Part shown: positions 8,258 to 16,587 of the stretch, one piece after another
Layout: every line of letters begins with the position of its first letter
How positions within the stretch are numbered: the stretch's first letter is position 1
Assembly: GCA_945883845.1 (NCBI GenBank)
Contig: CAMCYI010000002.1
Coordinates: 1 to 64,000 of the forward strand
Direction: 5' to 3'
Source: Bacteriovorax stolpii
GTDB taxonomy: Bacteria > Bdellovibrionota > Bacteriovoracia > Bacteriovoracales > Bacteriovoracaceae
DNA length: 64,000 nucleotides
Program-made: the position numbers and the translations under genes
The notes under the pieces: model-generated
What the model was told of the DNA's origin: nothing
What the model saw: only the letters and a program-made list of their open reading frames with translations
The model's database searches: none

Positions 8258-9136
8258 ATGAATGCCACAAAGGGCCCTGAGGGCTTTGATACTTTTTATC
8301 GAGAGATGTACGGAGAGCGTTGGGATCGCTTGAAGCTGGCGTTGCTCGCTCCAAAGAAACATGTGGCCGTTAAAAATCCATTTTCTAAATTCAGAATGCC
8401 TGAGCATCCGCTGACTGTGCAGGGACTATCTCTTGAACACGAAGTTGGTGAGAATTTTCCCCAGCCTGAAAAAACTGAAGAAGGTTATACCAATTATTAT
8501 CTGATGGATGCGGCTTCACTTCTTCCTGTTGAAGCTCTCGATCTTCATCCTGGCGAGAGAGTTGTGGATCTATGTGCTGCTCCCGGCGGAAAAAGCCTGA
8601 TGTGTGCGCTGAAACTACAGAACAAAGGTCTCCTTGTTTCTAACGATCGCTCGGCCGCCAGGCGTGCGCGAATTCACAAAATTTTCGACGAGTACCTGCC
8701 GAAGTCTGAGCAGATGAATCACAAGGTCACAGGACACGATGCCAGTAAATGGTGTCTCTATGAGAAGAGCATCTATGATAAAGTGCTCCTGGATGCTCCT
8801 TGCTCCTCTGAGCGGCACGTTCTCGAAGACTCGAAGGAACTTAATCAGTGGGCCCCGGGAAGAACCAAGGCAATAGCCTTCACTCAGTTTGCCATGCTCG
8901 CAAGTGCGCTCGATATTGTGAAAGTAGGCGGGACAGTCGTTTATTCAACATGTGCTTTGTCGAAACTCGAAAACGATGGAATTATCGCCAAGCTCTTTCA
9001 GAAAAGATCCGGAAAGTTTGAACTCATTCGTCCGGAGTTTGCCTTCGGTGAACCAACGGAGCATGGATGGCAGGTGCTGCCGGATGTGACGGGGTGGGGA
9101 CCATTTTATCTGGCGGTTGTGAAGAGAACGAAGTGA
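8258..9136 (+). CDS. RsmB/NSUN-family RNA 5-methylcytosine methyltransferase
   Basis: This 292-residue enzyme contains SAM-binding VVDLCAAPGGKS (residues 102-113). It has the two family cysteines: Cys182 in LLDAPCSSE, which releases product, and Cys232 in VYSTCALSKLEND, the catalytic nucleophile. It lacks an N-terminal RNA-binding NusB domain and a clear PUA domain. In size and compactness it resembles the mitochondrial NSUN4 branch, which methylates small-subunit rRNA. The likely target is rRNA or tRNA; which base cannot be told. It abuts the convergent gene at 9137 with no intergenic space. Confidence 0.9.
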   Translation: MNATKGPEGFDTFYREMYGERWDRLKLALLAPKKHVAVKNPFSKFRMPEHPLTVQGLSLEHEVGENFPQPEKTEEGYTNYYLMDAASLLPVEALDLHPGERVVDLCAAPGGKSLMCALKLQNKGLLVSNDRSAARRARIHKIFDEYLPKSEQMNHKVTGHDASKWCLYEKSIYDKVLLDAPCSSERHVLEDSKELNQWAPGRTKAIAFTQFAMLASALDIVKVGGTVVYSTCALSKLENDGIIAKLFQKRSGKFELIRPEFAFGEPTEHGWQVLPDVTGWGPFYLAVVKRTK

Positions 9137-9661
9137 TCAGTGTTTTACTTTTTTAAGGAAGCCTAAGTACTGCGCTTCATGAATGACTTTCCCATCAATT
9201 AGTACATATCCTTTCGGATTACCTTTCCAGTCAAAAAAATCGATGCGTCCATGTTGCTGAGAGAGATTCTGCTCAAAAGTTATTTTCTGTTTGCCCTTAT
9301 CTTCCCACATACCTTCGGCAGTGTAGTTCCTGACCGGCCATTCTGATCCGTCTTTATTACGTACGGTGAGATTGAGTTTGATTTCAGGATTCAATGTATC
9401 TTCGAGGATCCATTGCTTAGAAGGAAGTTTGTAAATGCGATAGAGATGACGGTTACGGAACTCAAAGTCCATCGTTGCTTCCGTGGTTTCAACAGAGATG
9501 CGCTTGAGTTCATGATCAATGGTCACAAACCGGTAGTTGAAACTTTCAGAAAGCATTCTATTTTTCGTGTCGAAAACTTTTACTCTTTGCTCATCGTAAT
9601 GATATTCCGCGGCCAGAACCGGGTAGGAGAGCACTATGAGGAAAAGTATAAAAGTTTTCAT
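9137..9661 (-). CDS. Secreted protein of unknown function, 174 aa
   Basis: A signal peptide (MKTFILFLIVLSYPVLA) precedes a chain rich in beta strands and aromatic residues (FNYRFVTIDHELK, MDFEFRNRHLYRIYKL). It ends with a lysine/histidine-containing tail. No cysteine or catalytic motif is visible and no family is recognised. It is divergent from the phosphopantetheinyl transferase at 9693, leaving only ~31 bp for both promoters if the starts are right. Confidence 0.65.
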   Translation of the reverse strand: MKTFILFLIVLSYPVLAAEYHYDEQRVKVFDTKNRMLSESFNYRFVTIDHELKRISVETTEATMDFEFRNRHLYRIYKLPSKQWILEDTLNPEIKLNLTVRNKDGSEWPVRNYTAEGMWEDKGKQKITFEQNLSQQHGRIDFFDWKGNPKGYVLIDGKVIHEAQYLGFLKKVKH

Positions 9662-9692
9662 GTTTTCATTCTATCATGGTAAATTTTTGAAT

Positions 9693-10280
9693 ATGACGGA
9701 TATCTTTTCCAGAGAGCCTCTTGTTTTGTCGAAAGCAGAGTTTCCTGATCGATTATTAACTCCATGGCTCGAGATTGCCAGTACGACACTCCCGGGAGTT
9801 CACCCGGGTCGGTTAGTTGAATGGTCTCAGGCGCGTTGTGCACTGGAGGTCCTTTTTGATTCCCTTGAACTTCCGACACCCCGTGGAAAATCTTTTATCG
9901 GTCACCAGAAAATTTTGGGTATTCCTGACTGGTTTTTCTCACTTTCACATACCAAAGAATATGCCGGGGCCTGGGCCATTCCGCAAAAGCTGGCACTGGG
10001 TATGGGGTTTGATATTGAGTTGAAAACCCGTGAAATTTCGGAAGAAATTTTCAAGCGTATGCATCACCCGGACGATTTTAATATGGGTCTTGTGAGTCAC
10101 TGGGCCGTGAAGGAAGCTGTTTACAAATCACTTCCGGTAGAGATTCAGGAGAAGGTGTGGCTTAATAGTATCAAGGTAAAGCGGGGCACCTTCGAGATCA
10201 GAGGTTTTCCTGTTCGCGGAGAATGGAAAATCTTCCCTCACGATAAGCTGATCGTCGCCTGCGCTGCCCGTTTAGCGTAA
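9693..10280 (+). CDS. 4'-phosphopantetheinyl transferase superfamily protein
   Basis: This protein (~195 aa) shows the Sfp/AcpS signatures: SLSHTKEYAGAW, GMGFDIELKTREIS (Mg-binding Asp and Glu) and HWAVKEAVYKSL, the WxxKEAxxK block. Such enzymes move phosphopantetheine from CoA to carrier proteins. The start at 9693 is preferred because an upstream ATG at 9636 lies inside the opposite gene and lacks a ribosome site, though 9693 also has only a weak one. It overlaps the convergent di-CxxCH lipoprotein gene by 9 bp. Confidence 0.85.
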   Translation: MTDIFSREPLVLSKAEFPDRLLTPWLEIASTTLPGVHPGRLVEWSQARCALEVLFDSLELPTPRGKSFIGHQKILGIPDWFFSLSHTKEYAGAWAIPQKLALGMGFDIELKTREISEEIFKRMHHPDDFNMGLVSHWAVKEAVYKSLPVEIQEKVWLNSIKVKRGTFEIRGFPVRGEWKIFPHDKLIVACAARLA

Positions 10281-10877
10281 ATTTTCGATATAAATTCTGA
10301 GAGCAGTGATCTGATCAGCTGACAGTGCAGGTTTGTCTTTTGGCATCCTGCCGGAGACGACGGCGAGATACAGTTTACTTTCATCCGGTTTTCCCGGAAC
10401 AATCCAGCGGGCGAGACGTTCAGGATCATTAAATGTTTTTGAGTGACAGGCCATGCACTGTTCAGCAAATATTTTTACTTTGATCTGATAGTTCGTCACG
10501 TGCTCTCTGATGATATCAACCTGAGCAACTGGCAGAGCAGGCTTATCCTTCGGCATTCTTCCTTCATGGACAGACCTCACGATTTTACTGGCCTCGGTGC
10601 CCGGGCCTGACAACCAACGATCCATTCGAATCGGATCAGCTAGAGTCTTTGAGTGACATGCAATACACTGGTTATCCATGATCTCCTGAAACGTTTTGAG
10701 TTCAGGAAGAGGTTCTGTTGGCTCAGTAGGTTCCGATGGCCCTGGCGTCGTATCAGGATCAATAACAACTGGCCGAACTCCTTTTGTACTGCTCTTAAAA
10801 TGCAGCCCCGTCGTCCGAAACTTCGGTAAGCAAGAGGTGACAGAGATAATAAGAACTAAAGTCATCAGGTTCTTCAT
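10272..10877 (-). CDS. Lipoprotein with two cytochrome-c-type CxxCH repeats
   Basis: This is a 201-residue lipoprotein (signal peptide with lipobox around Cys16, SVTSC). After a Pro/Thr-rich linker it has two tandem domains, each beginning with a heme-binding motif (QCIACHSKT, then QCMACHSKT) and each containing GRMPKDKPAL. The Met in that block could be the distal heme ligand. The tandem copies imply an internal duplication. It would sit as a diheme carrier on the envelope, passing electrons or sensing redox state; the partner is not evident nearby. Confidence 0.85.
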   Translation of the reverse strand: MKNLMTLVLIISVTSCLPKFRTTGLHFKSSTKGVRPVVIDPDTTPGPSEPTEPTEPLPELKTFQEIMDNQCIACHSKTLADPIRMDRWLSGPGTEASKIVRSVHEGRMPKDKPALPVAQVDIIREHVTNYQIKVKIFAEQCMACHSKTFNDPERLARWIVPGKPDESKLYLAVVSGRMPKDKPALSADQITALRIYIENLR

Positions 10878-10987
10878 AGGGCGTGTTTACCACAGTTCAG
10901 AGTACTTATGTATTGGTCCTGTAAATGTCTCACATAGGGAAAGTTCTATCGTTTCCCTTATGCTCCGGAATATTCTAAAATAATAGC

Positions 10988-12268
10988 ATGGGCCCACGCC
11001 GTTACGTCATCTGTGACATTGAAGCGACCGGACTGGATGAAGAGAAGGAGATCATAGAGATCGCTCTCATCACCTGGGAAGATGGAAAGATACTCGATGT
11101 CTTTGAAACTCTGATCAATCCTTTAAGAAATGTTTCGCCTTTCATCCAGAACTTCACCGGAGTTTCTGCCCGTGAACTTGATAATGCTCCCAAGTTTTAT
11201 GAGGTTGCCGATGCCATCCGCTCCCGCCTCGAAGGGTCTATCTTTGTTTCACACAATACTGATTTTGACCTGGGTCTCCTGCGCCGGAAGTTTACCGAGA
11301 TGGGGCAACCCATTCAATTAAAGAGCTTCTGCACACTTAAAGTCGCTCACCATGAAATCCCAGGTCTCCGAAGCTATACCCTCGATGCCCTTTGTTCGTT
11401 TTTTCATATCAAGATCAAGAATCGTCATCGGGCTATCGGTGATGCCCAGGCCACCCTGAAATTATTTCAGGAACTCCTGAATCTGCGCCTCAAAGTGACC
11501 CACGCACCGATGTATCTTCCCCAACATGAAAAAATTCTTGAGAAAATTCCGGCACGTCCGGGGCTCCTCACATTTAAAAATACTGATGGCAAAGTGATCA
11601 GGATGGAGAGTTCCTTCCAGATGGCGAAATCTGCCCGGGAAATCATGAAGGTGATGCCCGACAAGAAGCGCTTCCTCGAAGCGACTGAATATATCGAAGC
11701 AGATGTTACGGGGATTGCTCTGATCGCAGAATTTAAAAAACTTCTTCATTTTCCTTTGAAAATAAACTGGATGATTAATCTGCAGCAATTGAATACAGGC
11801 GAGAAAAGTTTCCGCACTCGTCCGTTTAAGAAATATGCTCCAGGTCTCTGGTACTTTGAAGACTATCATGATGCCCGCAGGACATTGCGCGAGCTGAATG
11901 GCAAGCTCATCGATCAGGTTTATCTTTACCGTGAAGGTGGAAAATCAAAAGAAGAAATTCTTCGTCATAATCAGAAAGTGGAAATGATGGCGCGTGATGC
12001 CCGCTTTCCATCAGAGAACCTTGTTCTTGTAGGAGAAGGCCGCACAATTGATGAGCGCTCATTTGTCCTGATCCGCCAGGGCCATGTCCTGGGTTATGGA
12101 TTCACCCGTGCCAGCTCTGAAGAGATCTATGCGGCCCCTGAGAAGTACATTACGCAGAGATTCTTTAATCATCTCAATATGGACCTCGCGGCACGACGCT
12201 ATCTGCAGGAATTAAAGCACGTACGCTCAAAGAACGAGGGCTGGCGGAGTCTGGCGGAAGTCTCCTGA
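10988..12268 (+). CDS. DEDDh 3'-5' exonuclease with a degenerate GIY-YIG-like region
   Basis: Residues 1-165 are a DnaQ/epsilon-type exonuclease: Asp10/Glu12 in ICDIEATGL, Asp94 in HNTDFDLG, and His147/Asp152 in HRAIGDAQA. The remaining ~260 residues align by eye with the UvrC/Cho N-terminal nuclease region found fused to DEDDh exonucleases in other bacteria. IPARPGLLTFKNTDGK (residues 187-202) stands where GIY is expected, and the YVGKA-type block is replaced by IRMESSF. The GIY-YIG nuclease is therefore probably inactive. Likely role: DNA repair end-processing. No clear ribosome site precedes the ATG. Confidence 0.85.
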   Translation: MGPRRYVICDIEATGLDEEKEIIEIALITWEDGKILDVFETLINPLRNVSPFIQNFTGVSARELDNAPKFYEVADAIRSRLEGSIFVSHNTDFDLGLLRRKFTEMGQPIQLKSFCTLKVAHHEIPGLRSYTLDALCSFFHIKIKNRHRAIGDAQATLKLFQELLNLRLKVTHAPMYLPQHEKILEKIPARPGLLTFKNTDGKVIRMESSFQMAKSAREIMKVMPDKKRFLEATEYIEADVTGIALIAEFKKLLHFPLKINWMINLQQLNTGEKSFRTRPFKKYAPGLWYFEDYHDARRTLRELNGKLIDQVYLYREGGKSKEEILRHNQKVEMMARDARFPSENLVLVGEGRTIDERSFVLIRQGHVLGYGFTRASSEEIYAAPEKYITQRFFNHLNMDLAARRYLQELKHVRSKNEGWRSLAEVS

Positions 12269-12286
12269 CTGTGCTAACTTGTCTCC

Positions 12287-12739
12287 ATGAATCCAAAGAA
12301 TTTAAAATCTACAAAGTCGTTTAAAGGTTTTCCCTGTACCCACCGTCAGTGGAAAGCCGAGTCCCACTGCCGTTTTGTTCACGGCTATTCACGTGAATTT
12401 CATTTTGAATTCGAAGCAAGTGAACTCACTCAGGAAGGATGGGTTGTTGATTTCGGTGGTCTTAAAGAGATCAAGGAATGGCTGAACCAGACTTTTGATC
12501 ATACTTTTCTTGTGTCTCAGGATGACCCTTATCTCGAGCAGTTTAAAAAGATGGATAAGGACGGCATTATTCAGCTCAGAGTGCTGCCAAATCCGGGAAT
12601 GGAGGGTACGGCGATGTATGTTTATCAGGAAGCTTCAAAGATCCTGAGAAAGCTTTATGGCAATCGTGCTTGGATCAGCCTTGTTAAAGTCAGTGAAAAC
12701 GAAAACAACTCAGCGATATTTACATCAGACAAAATATGA
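12287..12739 (+). CDS. 6-pyruvoyltetrahydropterin synthase/QueD-like protein
   Basis: This 150-residue T-fold protein shows FPCTHRQWKAESHCRFVHGY at the N-terminus, then VVDFGGLKEIKEWL and FDHTFLV. The catalytic Cys and a zinc-site His are visible, but the usual HGH is HGY here, so one zinc ligand differs from classical QueD/PTPS. This variant is shared, to my recollection, with a subgroup of bacterial homologues. The product could be a queuosine or pterin intermediate. It overlaps the downstream thioesterase by 4 bp (ATGA), implying coupling. Confidence 0.85.
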   Translation: MNPKNLKSTKSFKGFPCTHRQWKAESHCRFVHGYSREFHFEFEASELTQEGWVVDFGGLKEIKEWLNQTFDHTFLVSQDDPYLEQFKKMDKDGIIQLRVLPNPGMEGTAMYVYQEASKILRKLYGNRAWISLVKVSENENNSAIFTSDKI

Positions 12740-13143
12740 CCAGTCGATTTTCAAGTGAGCTTCCTGTCCGCCCGGACGACATCGATCAGTTCCAACACGT
12801 TCATAACTCACGCTATCTGGATTACATTCAGGCCGCCCGTTATCACCAGATGGTGAACTGCTACAAAATGAGCATGAAAGAATTCATGGACCGCGGATTT
12901 GGTTTTGTAGTGAAGAAGGCGACACTTAATTTCAAGCGTGCCCTCGTGATGGGTGATGAAATGATCGTTCATACTCAGGTCCGGGAAATTTCTCATACTG
13001 ATATCATTATCGATGTAGAGATATTTCATAAGGCGAAGAACAAGCTCGTATTGGATGCCGAAATGATTTACACCATGATCAACCTTGAAACGGGCTGGTC
13101 AGAAAAAATTCCTGACGACGTCAGAGAAAAGTACCTCGTTTAA
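12736..13143 (+). CDS. 4HBT-type acyl-CoA thioesterase
   Basis: This 135-residue single hotdog domain has ELPVRPDDIDQFQHVHNSRYLDYIQAARY, with the DxxxHVNN-like block changed to QHVHNSRY. Asp17 or Gln18 would stand near the active site, as in YbgC/FcbC thioesterases. Expected reaction: hydrolysis of an acyl-CoA. It is the middle of a translationally coupled trio (ATGA overlap upstream, TAATG overlap downstream). Confidence 0.85.
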   Translation: MTSRFSSELPVRPDDIDQFQHVHNSRYLDYIQAARYHQMVNCYKMSMKEFMDRGFGFVVKKATLNFKRALVMGDEMIVHTQVREISHTDIIIDVEIFHKAKNKLVLDAEMIYTMINLETGWSEKIPDDVREKYLV

Positions 13144-13832
13144 TGAATACCTTCTGGGCCCAGTTTCCTCAGGGTGATTGCATGCCAAGGTGCGGCTGTG
13201 AGATCCTGGGCAGTGGTCTCATTATGCAGCCGCTGGGATTCTGGAGTTCACTGGCCTATGGTATCTGCGGGATCATTCTATATCGCCGGATTCAACAGCA
13301 TTCATTGAAGCTTAAAATCTTTGTCGGATTACTTTTTTACCTTTGTGTATCGAGCATGTTTGCTCATGCGAGTTATCTCAAGATTGCTCTCGCCATGGAT
13401 TTTTCTTCCATCATCGTCCTGATCAGCTTTTTCCCTGCCTACAGTTTCCTTGTCCTGTTGAAACGGACTCCTGGCCAGATTATTTTCTGGCTGAGTGCCT
13501 ACGTTATGAGTCTTGTGGCCATTTTATATTTTATTTCCGGATGGCCGCGGATCACAATCTGTCTTCTGATTTTTCTTTTTGCTCTTGGTGATCTGTTCAG
13601 GGAAAGAAGAAATCAGCTTCTGGGACCGAGGTCACGTTCGTTCTGGCTGTTTCTGTCTATCATGTTCCTGTCGTTCTGCGCGTTCGTCGTGGATACGACT
13701 CATTACATCTGTCACCCGACCGGCTGGATTCATGGGCATGAGTTCTGGCATTGTGGGACGGCCCTTGGCACTTACTACTTCGGCAGGTGGCGCTTCCATC
13801 TGGAAAGAAATCCGAGAAGCTCGGCGTCCTGA
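13143..13832 (+). CDS. Ceramidase/CREST-family integral membrane hydrolase
   Basis: This 229-residue protein has about seven hydrophobic segments. The metal-site pattern of the alkaline ceramidase/PAQR (CREST) superfamily is present: SSMFAHAS followed 11 residues after its His by Asp (LAMDFSS), and C-terminal CHPTGWIHGHEFWHCGTA with the GHxxWH pair. These residues bind zinc in known family members and hydrolyse amide bonds of lipids. The bacterial substrate is unknown. The start codon overlaps the thioesterase stop (TAATG). The last 58 bp run antisense into the next gene. Confidence 0.8.
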   Translation: MNTFWAQFPQGDCMPRCGCEILGSGLIMQPLGFWSSLAYGICGIILYRRIQQHSLKLKIFVGLLFYLCVSSMFAHASYLKIALAMDFSSIIVLISFFPAYSFLVLLKRTPGQIIFWLSAYVMSLVAILYFISGWPRITICLLIFLFALGDLFRERRNQLLGPRSRSFWLFLSIMFLSFCAFVVDTTHYICHPTGWIHGHEFWHCGTALGTYYFGRWRFHLERNPRSSAS

Positions 13833-14731
13833 GTTTCCGGCACGTAGAATTTCGTGTTGAGTTCAAGGAACGCCTTACTCTCTGTCTCACTCAATTTAAT
13901 TTTTTTGATCCACTCTTCAAAGAAGAGCTGTCCTTCCGGATGGTAAAAGTAAAGTGCGGCCTTCAGGCATTTGAGGAGATGAACGGCATAGGCATTCATG
14001 TCACTTATCAGGTAATCAAGTTCACCTGAAAATTTTGGTTGAGTCATGTGAATTTCAAAATGCTTTTCCCGCATACAAAAATCCATCAGAGCGTAGAAGC
14101 CGAGTTGCCCTTCGTGAGATTCAGGGTGATGGAAAAAATGATCAGCGTGAATCAGGTCGTGCATGGTGAAACTGAGGGCATCCCGTTCACCCAGGATATA
14201 GCTGCTTGTTCTTTCCGGATTGATGAGAACACTTACACATCGACGCCCGTTCATCTGCTGATCCAAAACTTCCTGAGAGTCTGGAATACGAAACATGAGA
14301 GTGAGATCGTAATCACCCTTGGACCACAGGAGAAGTGATCGGTTCACTGTCTCTGGTGTGGATTTCAAGGCGAAGTTGTTGAGAAGGTCGCCAAGATTTT
14401 CAACTTTCTCAAGACGTTTCTCAATATTTTTTTCAAACGTCAGTCCGAACTCTTTCAGTTTTGTGAGTGGAACATTAAGCGAATGCTGAAGATTGAGTGA
14501 AGGTCTGCGGGCACCGAGCCATCCACCGGGATAACGATGGGATAGAAGTGTCAAAATATAGACAGAAGTAAGAGTGGCCGCGGAGAGTTCGGTAGCCTTG
14601 AAGCTGGCCAAATATAGTGCCATTTTGGCCTCAATGAGCGGAGCCTCTGACTCAAGCTGGTTCTCTGACACCAGTTTCTTTTTAAAGCGGCCTGATCTTG
14701 AGGATTTTCTATCGCGTATATTGGCATTCAT
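13775..14731 (-). CDS. Conserved-looking cytosolic protein of unknown function
   Basis: This 318-residue protein has no signal peptide. The N-terminus is basic (RDRKSSRSGRFKKK) and the middle is helical. A His/Asp-rich stretch, FTMHDLIHADHFFHHPESHEG (about residues 200-220), looks like a possible metal site. No family is recognised. Its 3' end overlaps the convergent membrane hydrolase by 58 bp, so that end is constrained on both strands. Confidence 0.65.
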   Translation of the reverse strand: MNANIRDRKSSRSGRFKKKLVSENQLESEAPLIEAKMALYLASFKATELSAATLTSVYILTLLSHRYPGGWLGARRPSLNLQHSLNVPLTKLKEFGLTFEKNIEKRLEKVENLGDLLNNFALKSTPETVNRSLLLWSKGDYDLTLMFRIPDSQEVLDQQMNGRRCVSVLINPERTSSYILGERDALSFTMHDLIHADHFFHHPESHEGQLGFYALMDFCMREKHFEIHMTQPKFSGELDYLISDMNAYAVHLLKCLKAALYFYHPEGQLFFEEWIKKIKLSETESKAFLELNTKFYVPETQDAELLGFLSRWKRHLPK

Positions 14732-14790
14732 CTTGTATGATAGTTTGTAACAGCACCGCTTAGAGGTGACAAGGTACCAAGGAGTAAGAG

Positions 14791-15027
14791 ATGAACTACT
14801 ACAGTCTTGAGCAAGTTTGGAAAACAGCTGGTCGTAAAAATGAACTGAAAGTTCGCTTCAATGATTGGGGCCACCAGATTAAGTACTTTGTGATCATGGG
14901 TGAGACTGAAGACGGGAAACGTTTTGTCGGAAAGCTTGATTCAGGTGAGAAGATGTCTTTCTCCCGCAAGTCTCGTGGCTGGTCTTTGTACCATCACGAT
15001 GCTGAGTTCACAGCGAAGGCCGTCTAA
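14791..15027 (+). CDS. Small protein of unknown function, 78 aa
   Basis: It has a good ribosome site (AAGGAGTAAGAG). The protein is basic and rich in aromatic residues (MNYYSLEQVWKTAG, GWSLYHHDAEF), with no membrane segment, and resembles a compact beta-type domain. No motif or family is recognised. It stands alone between two reverse-strand units and overlaps the DUF4442 gene by 4 bp. Confidence 0.6.
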   Translation: MNYYSLEQVWKTAGRKNELKVRFNDWGHQIKYFVIMGETEDGKRFVGKLDSGEKMSFSRKSRGWSLYHHDAEFTAKAV

Positions 15028-15488
15028 GTTTTTTTTCTGACGTACACAACTTTGTCTACCTCTGCGATGAGGACCCCTTCCTCGTCGCGGATTTCTACCA
15101 GAAAACTCTTATCCATTTTTGTATTCTCTTCGACGTAACTTTTAATTCCATCAATATCTTCCTGAGTGAGCCTGAAATGCGCCTTCACTTTTCCACGACC
15201 GGGTTTTTTAAACCGGATCGCAGCGGCCTTATCCCACACGATGTAACCAGGGCCGAGATTTTTAATCAACATGAGCATATACCAGGGATCGGTCATCGAA
15301 TAAAGTGAGCCACCGAACTGAGTGCCCAGATAGTTCTTGTTATAAAACGTGAGCTTCATCTCCACATCGCAACTTCTGAAATCTTTGGTCATGTTTTTCA
15401 TCCGCACACCGGCACCGATGTAAGGACCGTAGAAGTTGATAAGCCGGTCCAGGAATCTCTGGCGAACCCAGAAGATAAACACCCTCAT
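15024..15488 (-). CDS. DUF4442-type hotdog thioesterase-like protein
   Basis: This 154-residue protein has a hotdog-fold layout with the DUF4442/YiiD-C signature GTQFGGSLYSMTDPWYML and the strand KKPGRGKVKAHFRL. Such proteins are presumed acyl-CoA or acyl-ACP thioesterases or binders. Its start overlaps the upstream PaaI-type gene by 4 bp, so both are expressed together downstream of the TetR regulator. Confidence 0.8.
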   Translation of the reverse strand: MRVFIFWVRQRFLDRLINFYGPYIGAGVRMKNMTKDFRSCDVEMKLTFYNKNYLGTQFGGSLYSMTDPWYMLMLIKNLGPGYIVWDKAAAIRFKKPGRGKVKAHFRLTQEDIDGIKSYVEENTKMDKSFLVEIRDEEGVLIAEVDKVVYVRKKT

Positions 15489-15958
15489 GTTTTTCTCTGC
15501 ATCTGATCATCACGAAGGATGGTGACGTGGGACTCAGCATGAGCAAGGAGTTCGCCTTCCGGAGTTCGTATTTCTCCGCGCATGAAGACAAAGGTTTTAG
15601 TTGTCTGAAGTACGAAGGCCTCGACCGTACAGAACTGCATTTTTTCTGTGAATGCTTTGAGGAAAGTCATATTGAGGGAGAGAGTGAGACAGGTTCGCCC
15701 TGTCGTCACATAGGACAACGGACCGAAAACATCATCGAGCCCTGCCGCCAAAAATCCACCCTGGAAAGTTCCAACCGGATTGGTGAATCGCTGTTGAAAA
15801 GGAAGCTTCGCTTTCATGGAAACACCGGGCTTTACTTCGAGATAATGGAGACCGAGTTCAAGCATGGAGGGAGGAGGCAAGGACACTTCCATGCCGGCGG
15901 AATTGATACCTGCCCGGAATTTTGCAAGGCCCTTAAGCCACTCTTCGTGAACACTCAT
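15485..15958 (-). CDS. PaaI-type hotdog thioesterase
   Basis: This 157-residue protein shows the PaaI layout: RFTNPVGTFQGGFLAAGLDDVFG is the HGG-type active-site helix with the usual His replaced by Gln (FQGG), followed by LTLSLNMTFLKAF. Thioesterases with this change are known, so activity is plausible but unproven. It lies 1 bp downstream of tetR and overlaps the DUF4442 gene, forming a tetR-PaaI-DUF4442 operon. Confidence 0.82.
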   Translation of the reverse strand: MSVHEEWLKGLAKFRAGINSAGMEVSLPPPSMLELGLHYLEVKPGVSMKAKLPFQQRFTNPVGTFQGGFLAAGLDDVFGPLSYVTTGRTCLTLSLNMTFLKAFTEKMQFCTVEAFVLQTTKTFVFMRGEIRTPEGELLAHAESHVTILRDDQMQRKT

Positions 15959-15959
15959 G

Positions 15960-16517
15960 TTATTCCTTAATGCTTTTGAGATAAGAAGCGAGATTTGACT
16001 TCACCAGGGATGGGTCATCATTCAAGCGAGCGAGCTGGATACTTCCCTGAATCAGGGCCATTGTTCCCATGACAGCTTCGCTCAAAGTGACTTTGAGTTT
16101 TTCTTTTTTTCTGATTTCCTTGAAGCAATCTGTCAGCCAGTCTTTTTGGAGCTGATGAAGTTTGAGGATTTCTATTTTTAATTCAGGTTCTACCAGATGC
16201 CATTCAAGTGAGAGAGCTCCGACAGGGCAGACTCTTTGCTGCTCGCAGATCCAGCGCGTGAGTTCTTTCGTATAGAGCGTGATTTGTTTTTCTGGTGAAG
16301 CGGCTTCGTGGGATTTTATCCAGGTAATAAAGGATGTCTGGTAAAAGCGGTAGAGTTCAATGGCAAGGGCGAGCTTGGAGGGGTAGTGGTGGAAGAGACT
16401 CGCTTTTTTAAGGTTAAGTTTCGCTGCCAGTTCCTGAAGGCTCATACCATTGAGACCGCGGTCTAGGACCATGCGACTAGCTTCATGCAGAATTTGTTCT
16501 TTCATCGTGCTGGACAT
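15960..16517 (-). CDS. TetR-family repressor of a fatty-acyl operon
   Basis: This 185-residue regulator has the N-terminal helix-turn-helix typical of TetR: LNGMSLQELAAKLNLKKAS followed by LFHHYPSKLALAIEL. The C-terminal ligand domain is unassigned but would suit an acyl-CoA effector given its targets. It is transcribed away from the thiolase at 16588. A perfect palindrome lies between the two starts, indicating control of both units and of its own gene. Confidence 0.92.
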   Translation of the reverse strand: MSSTMKEQILHEASRMVLDRGLNGMSLQELAAKLNLKKASLFHHYPSKLALAIELYRFYQTSFITWIKSHEAASPEKQITLYTKELTRWICEQQRVCPVGALSLEWHLVEPELKIEILKLHQLQKDWLTDCFKEIRKKEKLKVTLSEAVMGTMALIQGSIQLARLNDDPSLVKSNLASYLKSIKE

Positions 16518-16551
16518 TTAAAAAAAAACCCCTTAGGATGGATTGTAGCCT

Positions 16552-16565
16552 ACCGACCGGTCGGT
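16552..16565. promoter_or_regulatory. Perfect 14-bp palindromic TetR operator
   Basis: ACCGACCGGTCGGT lies 35 bp upstream of tetR and 23 bp upstream of the thiolase gene. It resembles operators of TetR-type fatty-acid degradation regulators (GACCGnnCGGTC type). No second copy was seen upstream of fadBA. Confidence 0.8.
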
Positions 16566-16587
16566 CGTCAACCACAAGAGGATCTTT

